Positions 17,397 through 26,388 of a stretch of 64,000 nucleotides of DNA are shown here, one piece after another. The first letter of the stretch is position 1; every line of letters starts with the position of its first letter. The notes beneath the pieces are model-generated. The model was not told the DNA's origin, made no database searches, and worked only from the letters and a program-made list of their open reading frames with translations. Made by a program: the position numbers and the translations under genes. Source of the stretch: Halomonas faecis (GTDB taxonomy: Bacteria > Pseudomonadota > Gammaproteobacteria > Pseudomonadales > Halomonadaceae); assembly GCF_010993975.1 (NCBI RefSeq), contig NZ_JAACZO010000059.1, forward strand, positions 1 to 64,000. The letters run 5' to 3'.

Positions 17397-18127
17397 GCGC
17401 TCACTCCCGACAGGCCCAGCGATATGGGGGCCACCGGGGACGCCGCCCCGTGCCCCTTGAGTACCGCTTCGGTAGAGGTCCAGTGGGCATGGCCGTGAGT
17501 CAGTACCACCACCTCGTCGGCGAGACGGGCGAGCTGTTCGGTGTCGTGGAGCACCACGATGAGGGTCGCGCCGCTGTCGGCCATGTCGCGCAGCACCGTG
17601 GTCAGTACGTCGACAGTCTCGGCATCCACGTTGGCGAAGGGTTCGTCGAGCAGCAGCAGCTCGGCTTCCTGCATCAGGGTACGGCCGATCAGCGCGCGCT
17701 GGCGCTGCCCGCCGGAGAGTTCGCCCAGCGGCCGGTGTGCCAGATGCGAGATGCCCAAGCGTGCCATGACCTCGCGCCCGCGCCGGTAATGGGCGGCGCA
17801 GTAACCCTTGAGGGCGCCGTGGCTCGGCCAGCTGCCGGTCATCACCAGCTCCTCCACGCTCATCGGGAAGGTGAGGTCGAGTGCCAGCTGCTGGGGTAGC
17901 CAGGCCCGCCGCTCCTTGGGCACGCGGCAGCGCACGCGGCCGGCGACCGGCTTGAGGAGGCCCATGATGCCCTGTATCAGAGTGCTCTTGCCCGTGCCGT
18001 TGGCGCCCACCAGGGCGGTGATGGCGCCGTCGCGAAAAGCGCCGTCGACGTGCTCCAGCACGGTGCGATTGCCCTGGGCGAGCTGCAGGTCGTCCAACTG
18101 CAGGCGCGGGCCGTGGGCAGTAGCCAT
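17390..18127 (-). CDS. znuC: Zinc ABC transporter, ATP-binding protein
   Basis: ATPase subunit of about 245 residues. Walker A GANGTGKST, signature LSGGQRQRA, Walker B LLLLDEP and the H-loop VLHDTEQ are all present. The frame is open upstream to 18238, but the ATG at 18127 is chosen: a GTGGAG lies just before it, and the ATG shares a base with the stop of the small upstream ORF (TGATG). The operon lies behind a Zur-box-like site, so zinc repression is expected. Confidence 0.9.
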   Translation of the reverse strand: MATAHGPRLQLDDLQLAQGNRTVLEHVDGAFRDGAITALVGANGTGKSTLIQGIMGLLKPVAGRVRCRVPKERRAWLPQQLALDLTFPMSVEELVMTGSWPSHGALKGYCAAHYRRGREVMARLGISHLAHRPLGELSGGQRQRALIGRTLMQEAELLLLDEPFANVDAETVDVLTTVLRDMADSGATLIVVLHDTEQLARLADEVVVLTHGHAHWTSTEAVLKGHGAASPVAPISLGLSGVSAC

Positions 18128-18276
18128 CAGCTCCACCATCCCGCAGCCCAACCGACCGCCAGCCACAGGCCGGCCAGCGGGGCAGCGACCAGCAGCAGTC
18201 GTCGCGTCGCGGAGAGCGACATCAAGGAAAAGTGACACGGCCCTTCCTGGCGGTGCCGATGTCGTTGGTGCGCCAT
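18127..18276 (-). CDS. Small His-rich single-span membrane protein ahead of znuC
   Basis: A 49-residue ORF that I do not recognise. Its N-terminus MAHQRHRHRQEGPCHF is rich in histidine with one cysteine, and the remainder, LLLVAAPLAGLWLAVGWAAG, is one hydrophobic segment. The ATG at 18276 follows a GGAGGT, and the stop overlaps the znuC start as TGATG, the pattern of a real translated gene or leader. It lies directly between the Zur-like site and znuC. It could be a tiny zinc-related membrane protein or only a translated leader. In-frame internal starts also exist. Confidence 0.5.
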   Translation of the reverse strand: MAHQRHRHRQEGPCHFSLMSLSATRRLLLVAAPLAGLWLAVGWAAGWWS

Positions 18277-18302
18277 GCTGACCTCCATCAATCTGCGCAG
18301 GA

Positions 18303-18318
18303 GGTTATAACATAACAG
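18303..18318 (-). promoter_or_regulatory. Zur-box-like operator of the zinc operon
   Basis: The sequence GGTTATAACATAACAG contains GTTATA-A-CATAAC, close to the known gammaproteobacterial Zur palindrome (GTTATA-N-TATAAC core). It lies 27 bases upstream of the small ORF that opens the znuCBA operon. Zur with zinc would repress here. It may also influence the divergent metallohydrolase gene at 18439. Confidence 0.7.
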
Positions 18319-18361
18319 TCCAGACGCTGGCCAGCGCTCTCCCACGGGCTTTAGGTACTTA

Positions 18362-18379
18362 TTTGAATGTTCATTCAAA
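18362..18379. promoter_or_regulatory. TetR-type palindromic operator before the metallohydrolase gene
   Basis: TTTGAATGTTCATTCAAA is an inverted repeat of eight bases with a 2-base centre, the size and style of TetR/AcrR-family operators. It lies 59 bases upstream of the metallohydrolase start. No TetR-family gene is in the window, so the regulator would act from elsewhere. Confidence 0.5.
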
Positions 18380-18438
18380 ATAAATCATGCTGGAAAGGTG
18401 ACATTTTCATGACGCCCAACATAAAAAGGAGAGCCCTG

Positions 18439-20718
18439 ATGAACCAGCGATTTCATCGCCTGGTACTGGCCGGCCTTTTGGCAGGCAGTTCCGCTGCCCA
18501 GGCTGATGTCAGCATCACTCGCGGCGCCACCGACATTCCCGATGGCGAGGCGCTGGCCGAGGCGGATCTGACTGTTGCCAACGACCGGCTGGCTTTCGCC
18601 ATTGCCGTGGAGTCGCGTCCGCCCTGGGGCGTGCCGCGCGGCACCCTGGTGGACCTGGCCGCCGTGAAGGAGGGCGAGGTCGACCTGGATCGCATCGCCT
18701 TCGCCGATTTCATTCCCAACAACTGGTCTTCCTGGCCCAACGAGGGCAAGGAAGTGGAGGTGGTCGAGGATTCGCCCGAGCGAGCCGTGGTGCGAATCCG
18801 CCGCAACTGGGCCGATGCCTGGGTGACCACCACCTACACCCTGGAAGCCGGCAGCGACCGCATCCATCTCGAGACCGAGCTCGAGAACGCCGGCGACGAG
18901 TCGTTGGACGCGATTCGCTCCGGCTTCACTCTGTGGCCGGATACCGGCTACCTGTTCGGCATTCCCGGTCTCGGCGATGCCAAGGAAACCATCGCCGAAG
19001 ACGCGCTCAGCGATCGCATGGTGGCCTACGACCGCGACTGGGTGTTCGCCCTGCACGCTCCCTACTTCGACCGCGTCAACTACGAAGGCCAGGACATGTA
19101 TCGCGAGCACGACCTGGCCCCGGGTGAGTCGCGGACCTTCGAGGGCTGGTTGCAGGTGGTGCCGGATGGCGACCTGGCCCCAGTGGTGGCCGCCGAGGCC
19201 GAGCGCAAGAGCGAGGCCACCGGCCGGGTCGTTGGCAGCCTGAGCAACGACCGGGGCGAGGCGCCGCCGGATGGCCTGGTGATGATCGAGAAGGAGGGCC
19301 ACCCCTACGCCTGGACACTGGCCGAGGAGGGCGAGTTCGCCATCGAGCTGCCTGCGGGTGAATACGACGCCTATGCCACGGCTCTGGGCCACGCCAATAG
19401 CGAGCCGGTAAGCCTGGAAGTCGGAGCGGACGACGAACGGACACTCGACTTCGACGGCCTGCAGGGCCCCGGTACGCTCAGCCTGAAGGTACGCGAGGCC
19501 GGCAGCGGTGAGCCGCGCGATGCCCGTCTGGCGATCCTCGAGGGCCAGCAGCCGCCGGTGGAGTTTCTCGGCAAGCAGACCTTCTTCACCGAGCTGGAAC
19601 CGGTGGGCCGTGCCGAACTGGCGCTGGCGCCCGGTGACTATCGGCTCAGTGTCGATGCCGGTGCCGGCTTCACCGCCGAGCAACAGGAATTCGAGGTGAG
19701 CCTGGCCTCCGGCGAGACGGTGGAAGAAAGCCTGGAGATCGAGCGGCTCGCCGAGCCCAACGATCACGACTGGTACGGCGGCGACCTGCACCACCACGCC
19801 AACATTCTGGAGGGCACCACGCCACCGGAGATGGTGGTACGTGCCCAGCTAGCCACCGACCTCGACCTGACTTTCATCAGCGATCACGACTCCACGGTCA
19901 ATCACGCGGAGTTCCAGGCGCTTTCCGAGCGGCGCGGCGTGCCCTTCATTCCCTCCGTCGAGGTTTCGCCCTCCTGGGGTCACATCAACCCCTTCCCCAT
20001 CGATCTGGGCGGCGAACTCGAGGTGGATCCGGGTACCGACAGCGTGCAGGAGATTCTCGCCGATGCCCGGCGTCTCAACGCCGAGGTCATCCCCTTGAAC
20101 CACCCGTTCAACGACTACGGCTACCTGCGTAACTTGGCCGGCGACAGCGTGCCCGGCGGTTTCACGGCAGGCTTCGACCTGCTCGAGCTCAACGCCGAGG
20201 TCGACAACGCGCCGACCCGTGCCACGGCCCATAACCTCTGGGACCAGGGGACGCGGATCTACTTTACTGCCGGCACCGACACCCACGATGCCTGGAACGA
20301 CCTCACCGGTCGAATCCGTATGATGGCCCGGGTGCCTGGCGAGCTGACGCCACGCGCCTTCGCCCGGGCGATCAAGGATGGCCACGGCTACGCCACCCAG
20401 GGGCCGCTGCTCTATCCGCGCAACGGCCTGTTCGGCGACACCCTGCGCCTGACCGAGGGCGAAACCTTTGATTGGAAGCTCGACGCAGAGGCCGTGGACG
20501 GCCTGGCCGAGGCGCGGCTGATCGGCCCTGGCGGCGAGGTGCTGGAAAGCGTCGAGCTGGATGGGCGCCAAGCCGAGCTGACGCTGCCGCTGGGCGAGGA
20601 AACCGAAGGCTGGGTCGCCGTGGAAGTCGACGACCGGGACGGCGACACCGCCTGGAGCAACCCGTTGTGGGTCGAGCGCGAAACGCCCGACGCCTACACG
20701 GCAGCCATCGGCGACTGA
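18439..20718 (+). CDS. Secreted CehA/McbA-family metallohydrolase (PHP domain)
   Basis: About 759 residues. A signal peptide (residues 1-22, ending AAQA) predicts export to the periplasm. The N-terminal half is beta-rich, with a carboxypeptidase-regulatory-like repeat region near 265-440. The C-terminal PHP metal-binding domain begins near 445: GGDLHHHAN (His451-453), then FISDHDSTVNHAEF, PLNHPF and TAGTDTHDAW, which carry the expected His and Asp metal ligands. CehA-like enzymes include carbaryl hydrolase, but the substrate here is unknown. The ATG at 18439 is chosen over 18367 for its AGGAGAG site and the signal peptide. It is divergent from the zinc operon. Confidence 0.78.
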   Translation: MNQRFHRLVLAGLLAGSSAAQADVSITRGATDIPDGEALAEADLTVANDRLAFAIAVESRPPWGVPRGTLVDLAAVKEGEVDLDRIAFADFIPNNWSSWPNEGKEVEVVEDSPERAVVRIRRNWADAWVTTTYTLEAGSDRIHLETELENAGDESLDAIRSGFTLWPDTGYLFGIPGLGDAKETIAEDALSDRMVAYDRDWVFALHAPYFDRVNYEGQDMYREHDLAPGESRTFEGWLQVVPDGDLAPVVAAEAERKSEATGRVVGSLSNDRGEAPPDGLVMIEKEGHPYAWTLAEEGEFAIELPAGEYDAYATALGHANSEPVSLEVGADDERTLDFDGLQGPGTLSLKVREAGSGEPRDARLAILEGQQPPVEFLGKQTFFTELEPVGRAELALAPGDYRLSVDAGAGFTAEQQEFEVSLASGETVEESLEIERLAEPNDHDWYGGDLHHHANILEGTTPPEMVVRAQLATDLDLTFISDHDSTVNHAEFQALSERRGVPFIPSVEVSPSWGHINPFPIDLGGELEVDPGTDSVQEILADARRLNAEVIPLNHPFNDYGYLRNLAGDSVPGGFTAGFDLLELNAEVDNAPTRATAHNLWDQGTRIYFTAGTDTHDAWNDLTGRIRMMARVPGELTPRAFARAIKDGHGYATQGPLLYPRNGLFGDTLRLTEGETFDWKLDAEAVDGLAEARLIGPGGEVLESVELDGRQAELTLPLGEETEGWVAVEVDDRDGDTAWSNPLWVERETPDAYTAAIGD

Positions 20719-20743
20719 GCCAGCCTTCTAGGCGGCTCCAGGA

Positions 20744-20773
20744 AAAGGCCGTACCCTTCGGGGTGCGGCCTTT
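20744..20773 (+). terminator. Intrinsic terminator after the metallohydrolase gene
   Basis: An inverted repeat, AAAGGCCG-T-ACCC, tetraloop TTCG, then GGGT-G-CGGCCTTT, forms a strong stem with one mismatch and ends in TTT. It lies between the metallohydrolase and the tspO gene. Confidence 0.75.
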
Positions 20774-20791
20774 CATCTTCGAGGAGACACC

Positions 20792-21262
20792 ATGGCCCCC
20801 ATGCGTTCCCTGGGGTTACTGCTTGCCTGGCTGTTGCTGGTTGGTCTCGCCGCATTGACGGGCATCGCCACCCCTCCCGGCGAGTGGTATGCCAGCCTCG
20901 CCAAACCGCCGTTCACCCCGCCGAACCTGGCTTTTCCCATTGCCTGGAGCCTGCTCTATCTGCTGATGGCACTGGCCGCCTGGCGGGCCACACTGGTCGC
21001 GCCGCCGGGGCAGCGGGTTACGGTGCTGTGGCCCTTCGTCGCTCAGCTGGCGGCCAACGCCCTGTGGTCGCCGCTGTTCTTCGGCCTGCACTGGATGGGG
21101 CTGGCGCTTGCGGATCTGCTGCTGCTGTGGGCGCTGATCGTGCTGACCATTCGCCGCTTTGCCGGCGTTTCGCCGCTCGCCGCCTGGCTGCTGGCGCCGT
21201 ATCTGGCGTGGGTCAGCCTTGCTGCCTACCTCAATGCCGGCGTCTGGTGGCTGAACGGTTGA
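20792..21262 (+). CDS. tspO: TspO/MBR-family tryptophan-rich sensory protein
   Basis: A 156-residue membrane protein with five hydrophobic segments. Typical TspO features are the motif EWYASLAKPPFTPPNLAF near residue 32, AWSLLYLLMALAAW, a central ALWSPLFFGLHWMGLAL, and a tryptophan-rich tail YLAWVSLAAYLNAGVWW. Bacterial TspO proteins bind porphyrins and affect stress responses. The start is set by the ATG at 20792 with GAGGAGAC upstream. The gene stands alone behind a terminator. Confidence 0.88.
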   Translation: MAPMRSLGLLLAWLLLVGLAALTGIATPPGEWYASLAKPPFTPPNLAFPIAWSLLYLLMALAAWRATLVAPPGQRVTVLWPFVAQLAANALWSPLFFGLHWMGLALADLLLLWALIVLTIRRFAGVSPLAAWLLAPYLAWVSLAAYLNAGVWWLNG

Positions 21263-21345
21263 GGTCCCTCGCTCATGGTCTCTTCGTTCATCGCAGCTGG
21301 CTGCCGAAGGCTGTCATGTACCGCGGCTTCATTTGCGATACAATC

Positions 21346-21357
21346 GATACATGTATC
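21346..21357. promoter_or_regulatory. Palindromic operator before the RelBE-type pair
   Basis: GATACATGTATC is a perfect 12-base palindrome, preceded by a half-site-like GATACAATC. It ends 16 bases before the antitoxin ATG, a typical autoregulatory site of a RelB-type antitoxin. Confidence 0.5.
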
Positions 21358-21373
21358 CCAAGAGGTCCTTCTC

Positions 21374-21595
21374 ATGCCCATCAGCCTTCGCCTGGATCCC
21401 GAGACCGAGTCGCGGCTTGCGCACCTGGCACAGGTAACCGGCAGGTCGAAGACGTTCTACCTACGCAAGCTCATCGAGGAGCATCTCGAAGACATCGAGG
21501 ATGCCTATCTGGCCGAGCATGCGTTGGAACAGCTGCGTCAGGGACGGGATCGCGTCGTGAGCGCCGAGGAATTCTGGCGTGACCTGGAGCATTGA
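21374..21595 (+). CDS. RelB/DinJ-like antitoxin
   Basis: A 73-residue antitoxin. The opening SLRLDPETESRLAHLAQVTG followed by RSKTFYLRKLI is the ribbon-helix-helix DNA-binding fold seen in RelB-like antitoxins. The acidic tail ending SAEEFWRDLEH would bind the toxin. The ATG at 21374 is chosen because the fold begins there and GAGGT precedes it. It overlaps the toxin gene by 17 bases. Confidence 0.85.
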   Translation: MPISLRLDPETESRLAHLAQVTGRSKTFYLRKLIEEHLEDIEDAYLAEHALEQLRQGRDRVVSAEEFWRDLEH

Positions 21596-21848
21596 GTATC
21601 TCGCATCGGCTCGCAAGAGCTTCAGGAAGCTCGATCCGCAGCAGCGTCGGCGCATACGCGCCTATCTCGAAGAGCGTGTATTGTCGTTGCCGGACCCCAG
21701 GCAGCTTGGCAAGCCACTCAAGGGCGAGCTTGCCCAGCTATGGCGGTATCGCGTTGGCGATTACCGCATCATCTGCCAGTTGAACGATGATCGGTTGGTC
21801 GTGCTAGTGGTGCGGGCGGCCCACCGAAAGAATGTCTATGGCGGCTGA
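21579..21848 (+). CDS. RelE-family mRNA interferase toxin
   Basis: An 89-residue RelE-type toxin: SIEYLASARKSFRKLDPQ, the central LGKPLKGELAQLWRYRVGDYR and the end VVRAAHRKNVYG match the family well. The conserved R-Y-R-x-G-D-Y-R strand and the His/Arg near the end are the usual ribosome-dependent mRNA cleavage residues. Second gene of an antitoxin-toxin operon. Confidence 0.88.
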   Translation: MTWSIEYLASARKSFRKLDPQQRRRIRAYLEERVLSLPDPRQLGKPLKGELAQLWRYRVGDYRIICQLNDDRLVVLVVRAAHRKNVYGG

Positions 21849-21874
21849 CCACGTACCCCGACGTGCGAGGCGGC

Positions 21875-22876
21875 CTACCCGAACGCTTCGGTGTCGACCT
21901 GGGCCAACTGCTCTTCGCCGTAGCGTTCGCCCACGATCCGTTCAGGCGTCATGATGGCGTCCAGCCGGGCGACGGTGGCCGTATCCAGCCGCAGCCTTTC
22001 CGCCGCTAGATTCTCGCGCATGTGGTCGATGGAGCGTGACCCCGGGATCGGCAGGATGTCGTCGCCCTTGGCTAGTAGCCAGGCCAGCGAGAGTTGCCCG
22101 CTGGTGACATCGAGCTCTCTCGCCACGGCTTCGAGCTCGGCCAGCAAGCGCAGATTGCGCGGATAGTTGTCGGTGCTGAAGCGCGGCATGCTGCGGCGCA
22201 TGTCGTTTTCCGCCAGGCGTTGCGGATCCTGGATGGCTCCGGCCAGAAATCCACGGCCCAGCGGGCTGAAAGCCACCAGCGCCGTGCCCGCCTCACGGCA
22301 CGCCTCGATCACCGCAATCTCCGGGTTGCGGGTCCACAGCGAATACTCCGACTGCACCGCGGCAATGGGGTGCTCGGTTCGCGCCCGGCGCAGGGTGGCC
22401 GCCGATACCTCGGAAAGCCCCACCGCTCCTATCTTGCCTTCCTCCACCAGGCGTGCCAGTGCGCCGACGCTCTCTTCGATGGGCACGCCCTTGTCCCAGC
22501 GGTGCAGGTAATAGAGATCGATATGGTCGGTGCGCAGGCGTTCGAGGCTTTCCTCGCACTGCCGGCGCAGCGTCTCGGGGCGGCCGTCGATGGTGCGACG
22601 GCCGGTTTGCGGGTCGCTGAACAGGCCGCATTTGCTGGCCAGCAGGATCTCGCTGCGCCTGGCGGCGAGCGCCTTGCCCACCACCCGTTCGTTGGCGGTG
22701 GCACCGTAGAGGGTGGCGGTATCGAAGTGGCGGTAGCCCATCTCGAAGGCTTCGTGCAAGGCGCGCACCGCCTCGGCCTCCGGCACCGGCTGACCGTAGC
22801 CGTGGGAGAGGTTCATGGCGCCCAGGCCGATGCGGGGAGAGGCGACTTCCTGTAGGCGGGTGAATAGCGTTGTCAT
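21875..22876 (-). CDS. Aldo/keto reductase
   Basis: NADPH-dependent oxidoreductase of the aldo/keto reductase superfamily, about 333 residues. It resembles the YakC/AKR13 type rather than sugar reductases. Visible are GLGAMNLSHGYG, the catalytic region HFDTATLYGATANERVVGKAL (Asp, Tyr), the lysine in LASKCGLF, DLYYLHRWD with its histidine, and the cofactor end ILPIPGSRSIDHMRENL. The ATG at 22876 follows GAGG. It stands alone, and its substrate cannot be told. Confidence 0.85.
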   Translation of the reverse strand: MTTLFTRLQEVASPRIGLGAMNLSHGYGQPVPEAEAVRALHEAFEMGYRHFDTATLYGATANERVVGKALAARRSEILLASKCGLFSDPQTGRRTIDGRPETLRRQCEESLERLRTDHIDLYYLHRWDKGVPIEESVGALARLVEEGKIGAVGLSEVSAATLRRARTEHPIAAVQSEYSLWTRNPEIAVIEACREAGTALVAFSPLGRGFLAGAIQDPQRLAENDMRRSMPRFSTDNYPRNLRLLAELEAVARELDVTSGQLSLAWLLAKGDDILPIPGSRSIDHMRENLAAERLRLDTATVARLDAIMTPERIVGERYGEEQLAQVDTEAFG

Positions 22877-23201
22877 TGGGGCCTCGTCAGGGGAGCGGAG
22901 TTCCAGGCCATCATGCCGAGGGGGGCCAGGGGGCCGCAAGTCGCGGGCGAATGAATGTCATCTCGATGCGTCTCTTCATGGTGATTTTTCCGAGTATTTT
23001 GGTAGGGCATCGTTTGGAATATCGAGGTTCAACCAGCGAAAAAATACGAGCGACGAATCCAGTGTCCCTTTGGTTTTTTCAAGCCGGATAATTGGAGGTA
23101 CCTCTAAAGGGTTAGAGCGTCATTTTAGGCTACTACCTATGGAAGTACTGATTTTATAACCGGCTGAGATCGTTTGTTTTAATCTAATCCATTCTTTCTT
23201 T
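22877..23201. other. AT-richer gene-free stretch before the nap locus
   Basis: About 325 bases with no convincing gene. Base composition is clearly lower in GC than the neighbours, with T-rich and A-rich runs. It contains the perfect palindrome GAGGTACCTC (23095-23104) and ends in an intrinsic terminator that has no coding gene in front of it on the plus strand. It may hold a small RNA gene or be a transferred remnant. Confidence 0.35.
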
Positions 23202-23227
23202 AACCCGATGAAAATAGTCGGGTTTTT
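23202..23227 (+). terminator. Orphan intrinsic terminator
   Basis: AACCCGA and TCGGGTT form a 7-base stem around a 9-base loop, followed by TTT (23225-23227). It is oriented for plus-strand transcription, but no plus-strand gene precedes it; the neighbouring reductase is on the minus strand and points away. Confidence 0.65.
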
Positions 23228-23281
23228 ATCGTGTGTTGATGCCTGTCAATGTTTTGCAAATGCCATTTCCATCTAACGCTC

Positions 23282-23295
23282 TTGATCGTGGTCAA
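23282..23295 (+). promoter_or_regulatory. FNR/ANR site of the nap operon
   Basis: TTGAT-CGTG-GTCAA matches the FNR consensus TTGAT-N4-ATCAA in 9 of 10 positions. A -10-like TACAGT lies at 23320-23325, placing the site centre about 42-44 bases before the predicted start, the usual activating position. This implies a leader of about 225 bases before napD, in which I see no gene. Confidence 0.7.
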
Positions 23296-23557
23296 GGGGC
23301 TGGGATGCCTTGGCCCCTTTACAGTGTTCATTAGCGCCATGAATGACGCATGAGGGCAGTGAAAACTCGATACGACATGTCGGTTTTGGCGTTTAGTGGC
23401 GAAAGGGATAGGAGAATTCGGGTAGTTCATCGACAGCCGAATTGCGGAAATTATCCGTGGGAAAGAGTGGAGAAAAATCCGTATCGCCATGCTTTTCGAA
23501 CCGGCAACGACAGCGCCCGACATGGCGCGATCGCGCGATACCAAGCGTGGAGGGGAA

Positions 23558-23800
23558 ATGAACATTTCAGGGGTTCTGGTAACGGCATCGCCGGGGCGTT
23601 CTGTCCACTTGCAGCAGCGTCTCGAAACGCTGACCGGCGTGGAAGTGCATGCGCAGACACCGGCCGGCCAACTGGTGGTCACGCTGGAAGCGGAGACCGA
23701 CGAACAGACTCAGGAGGCGCTTGGCAGCCTCGAGCGGCTGGAACACGTCCAGTGTGCGGCCCTGGTTTACCACTATCGTGATCCCGTTGAGGAGGCGTGA
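23558..23800 (+). CDS. napD: Periplasmic nitrate reductase chaperone NapD
   Basis: Cytoplasmic chaperone of 80 residues that binds the NapA twin-arginine signal and holds back export until the molybdenum cofactor is in place. The ferredoxin-like fold begins [20 protein letters not shown], and the tail ALVYHYRD matches NapD. The ATG at 23558 is preferred to an upstream in-frame ATG because of GAGGGGAA and the family's N-terminus. The napA ATG follows directly after its stop. Confidence 0.88.
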   Translation: MNISGVLVTASPGRSVHLQQRLETLTGVEVHAQTPAGQLVVTLEAETDEQTQEALGSLERLEHVQCAALVYHYRDPVEEA

Positions 23801-23801
23801 C

Positions 23802-26309
23802 ATGGAACAGACGCGACGAGAGTTCATCAAGACCAGTGCCATTGCCGCCACGGCATCGGCCGCCGGCGTGACGCTGCCCGGCATGAGCCAGGCGGTGGCG
23901 GGTAGCCGTGACGAGATCCGCTGGGACAAGGCGCCGTGTCGCTATTGCGGCACCGGCTGCAGCGAGCTGGTGGGCACCCAGGATGGCCGGGTGGTGGCCG
24001 TGCAGGGCGATCCGGATGCGCCGGTCAATCGCGGCCTCAACTGCATCAAGGGGTATTTCCTCGCCAAGATCCTCTATGGCGCCGACCGCCTGCAGCAGCC
24101 GCTGCTGCGCAAGCGCAACGGGCGCTACGACAAGGAGGGTGAATTCACCCCGGTGAGCTGGGACGAAGCCTTCGACATCATGGCCGAGAAGTGGAAGGCA
24201 GCCTTGAAGGAGAAAGGCCCCACCTCGGTCGGCATGTTCGGCTCTGGGCAGTGGACGGTGTGGGAGGGCTACGCCGCGGTCAAGCTGATGAAGGCAGGGC
24301 TGCGCTCCAACAACATCGATCCCAATGCCCGCCATTGCATGGCCTCGGCGGTGGTGGCCTTCATGCGCGCCTTCGGCTCCGACGAGCCTATGGGTGTCTA
24401 CGACGACCTGGAGCATGCCGACACCTTCGTGCTGTGGGGCTCCAACATGGCCGAGATGCACCCCATCCTGTGGTCGCGCCTCTCCGATACCCGCCTCACC
24501 AAGCCAGGCACGGAAGTGATGGTGCTGTCGACCTATCAGCATCGCAGCTTCGAGCTGGCCGACGAAGGCATCATCTTCAAGCCGCAGACCGACCTGGCCA
24601 TTCTCAACTATATCGCCAACTACATCATCGAGAACGAGGCCTACGATCGCGACTTCATCGACGCCCATGTCACCTTCCATCGTACCGCCACCGACATCGG
24701 CTACGGCCTGCGCCCCGAGGATCCACGCGAAGAGAATGCCGCCAACGCGGGTTCGGGAGCGCTCACCGAGATCAGCTTCGAGGAGTATGCCGAATCGGTC
24801 AGCGAGTACACCCTGGAGCGCGCCCATGAGCTCTCCGGCGTGCCCAAGCGTCAACTCGAGCGCCTGGCTCAGGCCTATGCCGACCCCAACCGCAAGGTGA
24901 TGTCGCTGTGGACCATGGGGATGAACCAGCATACCCGCGGTTCCTGGGTGAACGGGCTCGTCTACAACGTCCATCTGCTGATGGGCAAGATCTCGGAACC
25001 GGGCAATAGCCCCTTCTCGCTCACCGGCCAGCCCTCCGCCTGCGGCACGGCCCGCGAGGTAGGCACCTTCGCCCATCGCCTGCCCGCCGATCTGGTGGTG
25101 ATGAACGAGGCGCACCGCGATTTCGCCGAGAAGGTGTGGAAGCTGCCCGAGGGCACCATTCCCGATAAGCCCGGCTATCATGCCGTGCTGCAGAGCCGCA
25201 TGCTCAACGACGGCAAGCTCAACTGCTACTGGGCCCTGTGTACCAACAACATGCAGGCGGGGCCCAACATCAACGACGAGATCCTCCCGGGGTGGCGCAA
25301 TCCCGAGAACTTCGTGGTGGTCTCCGACCCCTATCCCACGGCCAGCGCCATGTCGGCGGACCTGGTACTGCCCACCGCCATGTGGGTGGAGAAGGAAGGC
25401 GCCTACGGCAACGCCGAGCGGCGCGGCCAGTTCTGGCGTCAGCAGGTCAGGGCGCCGGGTCAGGCGCGCTCCGACCTGTGGCAGATCGTCGAGTTCTCCA
25501 AACGCTTCCGCACCGAGGAGGTGTGGCCTGCAGAGCTGCTCGAGCAGGCCCCCGAACTGCGCGGCAAGACGCTCTACGAGATCCTGTTCGCCAATGGCCA
25601 GGTGGACGCCTTCCCCAAGCAGGTAGTGGTCGACGAAACCGGCAATCAGTACGGCAACGACGAAATGGAGCACTTCGGCTTCTATCTGCAAAAGGGGCTC
25701 TACGAAGAGTATCGGCGCTTCTCGCTGGAGGGGCCCAAGCCGGGTCACGAGTTGGGCGATTTCGATCACTACCACCGCGTGCGCGGCCTGCGTTGGCCGG
25801 TCATCGATGGCAAGGAGACGCTGTGGCGCTACCGCGAGGGCTACGATCCGCATGTGCCCGAAGGCGCCGGGGTGCAGTTCTACGGCAATCCCGACGGGCG
25901 GGCGCGCATCATCTCCGCCCCCTACGAGCCGCCGGCCGAAGTGCCGGACGACGAGTACGACCTGTGGCTGTGCACCGGCCGCGTGCTGGAGCACTGGCAT
26001 ACCGGCAGCATGACCCGCCGGGTGCCCGAGCTGCACCGCGCCCAGCCCAACGCCCTGCTCTACATGCACGAAGCCGATGCCCGGAAGCGCGACCTGCGCC
26101 GCGGCATGGCCGCCAAGATACAGACCCGGCGCGGCGAGGTGACGGCCACGGTAGAGACGCGCGGCCGCAACAAGGTGCCCGAAGGGCTGGTGTTCATCGC
26201 CTTCTTCGATGAGGGGCGCCTGGTCAACAAGCTGACTCTGGACGCCACTTGCCCGCTCTCCAAGGAGACCGACTTCAAGAAGTGCGCCGCGAAGGTGGTG
26301 GCCGTGTGA
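23802..26309 (+). CDS. napA: Periplasmic nitrate reductase, catalytic subunit
   Basis: Reduces nitrate to nitrite in the periplasm using a bis-MGD molybdenum cofactor and one 4Fe-4S cluster. About 835 residues, the family size. The Tat signal TRREFIK (residues 4-10) shows folded export. The cluster ligands are Cys46, Cys49, Cys53 and Cys81 ([14 protein letters not shown]). The molybdenum-ligand cysteine is Cys179 in ARHCMASAV. The ATG at 23802 lies directly after the napD stop with GAGGAGG in front; the open frame extends further upstream but would lack a Tat signal at the start. It takes electrons from NapB. Confidence 0.95.
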   Translation: MEQTRREFIKTSAIAATASAAGVTLPGMSQAVAGSRDEIRWDKAPCRYCGTGCSELVGTQDGRVVAVQGDPDAPVNRGLNCIKGYFLAKILYGADRLQQPLLRKRNGRYDKEGEFTPVSWDEAFDIMAEKWKAALKEKGPTSVGMFGSGQWTVWEGYAAVKLMKAGLRSNNIDPNARHCMASAVVAFMRAFGSDEPMGVYDDLEHADTFVLWGSNMAEMHPILWSRLSDTRLTKPGTEVMVLSTYQHRSFELADEGIIFKPQTDLAILNYIANYIIENEAYDRDFIDAHVTFHRTATDIGYGLRPEDPREENAANAGSGALTEISFEEYAESVSEYTLERAHELSGVPKRQLERLAQAYADPNRKVMSLWTMGMNQHTRGSWVNGLVYNVHLLMGKISEPGNSPFSLTGQPSACGTAREVGTFAHRLPADLVVMNEAHRDFAEKVWKLPEGTIPDKPGYHAVLQSRMLNDGKLNCYWALCTNNMQAGPNINDEILPGWRNPENFVVVSDPYPTASAMSADLVLPTAMWVEKEGAYGNAERRGQFWRQQVRAPGQARSDLWQIVEFSKRFRTEEVWPAELLEQAPELRGKTLYEILFANGQVDAFPKQVVVDETGNQYGNDEMEHFGFYLQKGLYEEYRRFSLEGPKPGHELGDFDHYHRVRGLRWPVIDGKETLWRYREGYDPHVPEGAGVQFYGNPDGRARIISAPYEPPAEVPDDEYDLWLCTGRVLEHWHTGSMTRRVPELHRAQPNALLYMHEADARKRDLRRGMAAKIQTRRGEVTATVETRGRNKVPEGLVFIAFFDEGRLVNKLTLDATCPLSKETDFKKCAAKVVAV

Positions 26310-26388
26310 GTCGTGCCGGTGGCCCTGCCGGGCTTGCCCCGGCGAGCGCACGGCGGTGCCACCGGCCGTGAGAGTGGGAGGGAAAGCG

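Noticed and set aside
23095-23104. Palindrome GAGGTACCTC as an operator
   Set aside because: Only 10 bases, with no promoter or gene placed to use it. A palindrome this short can occur by chance.
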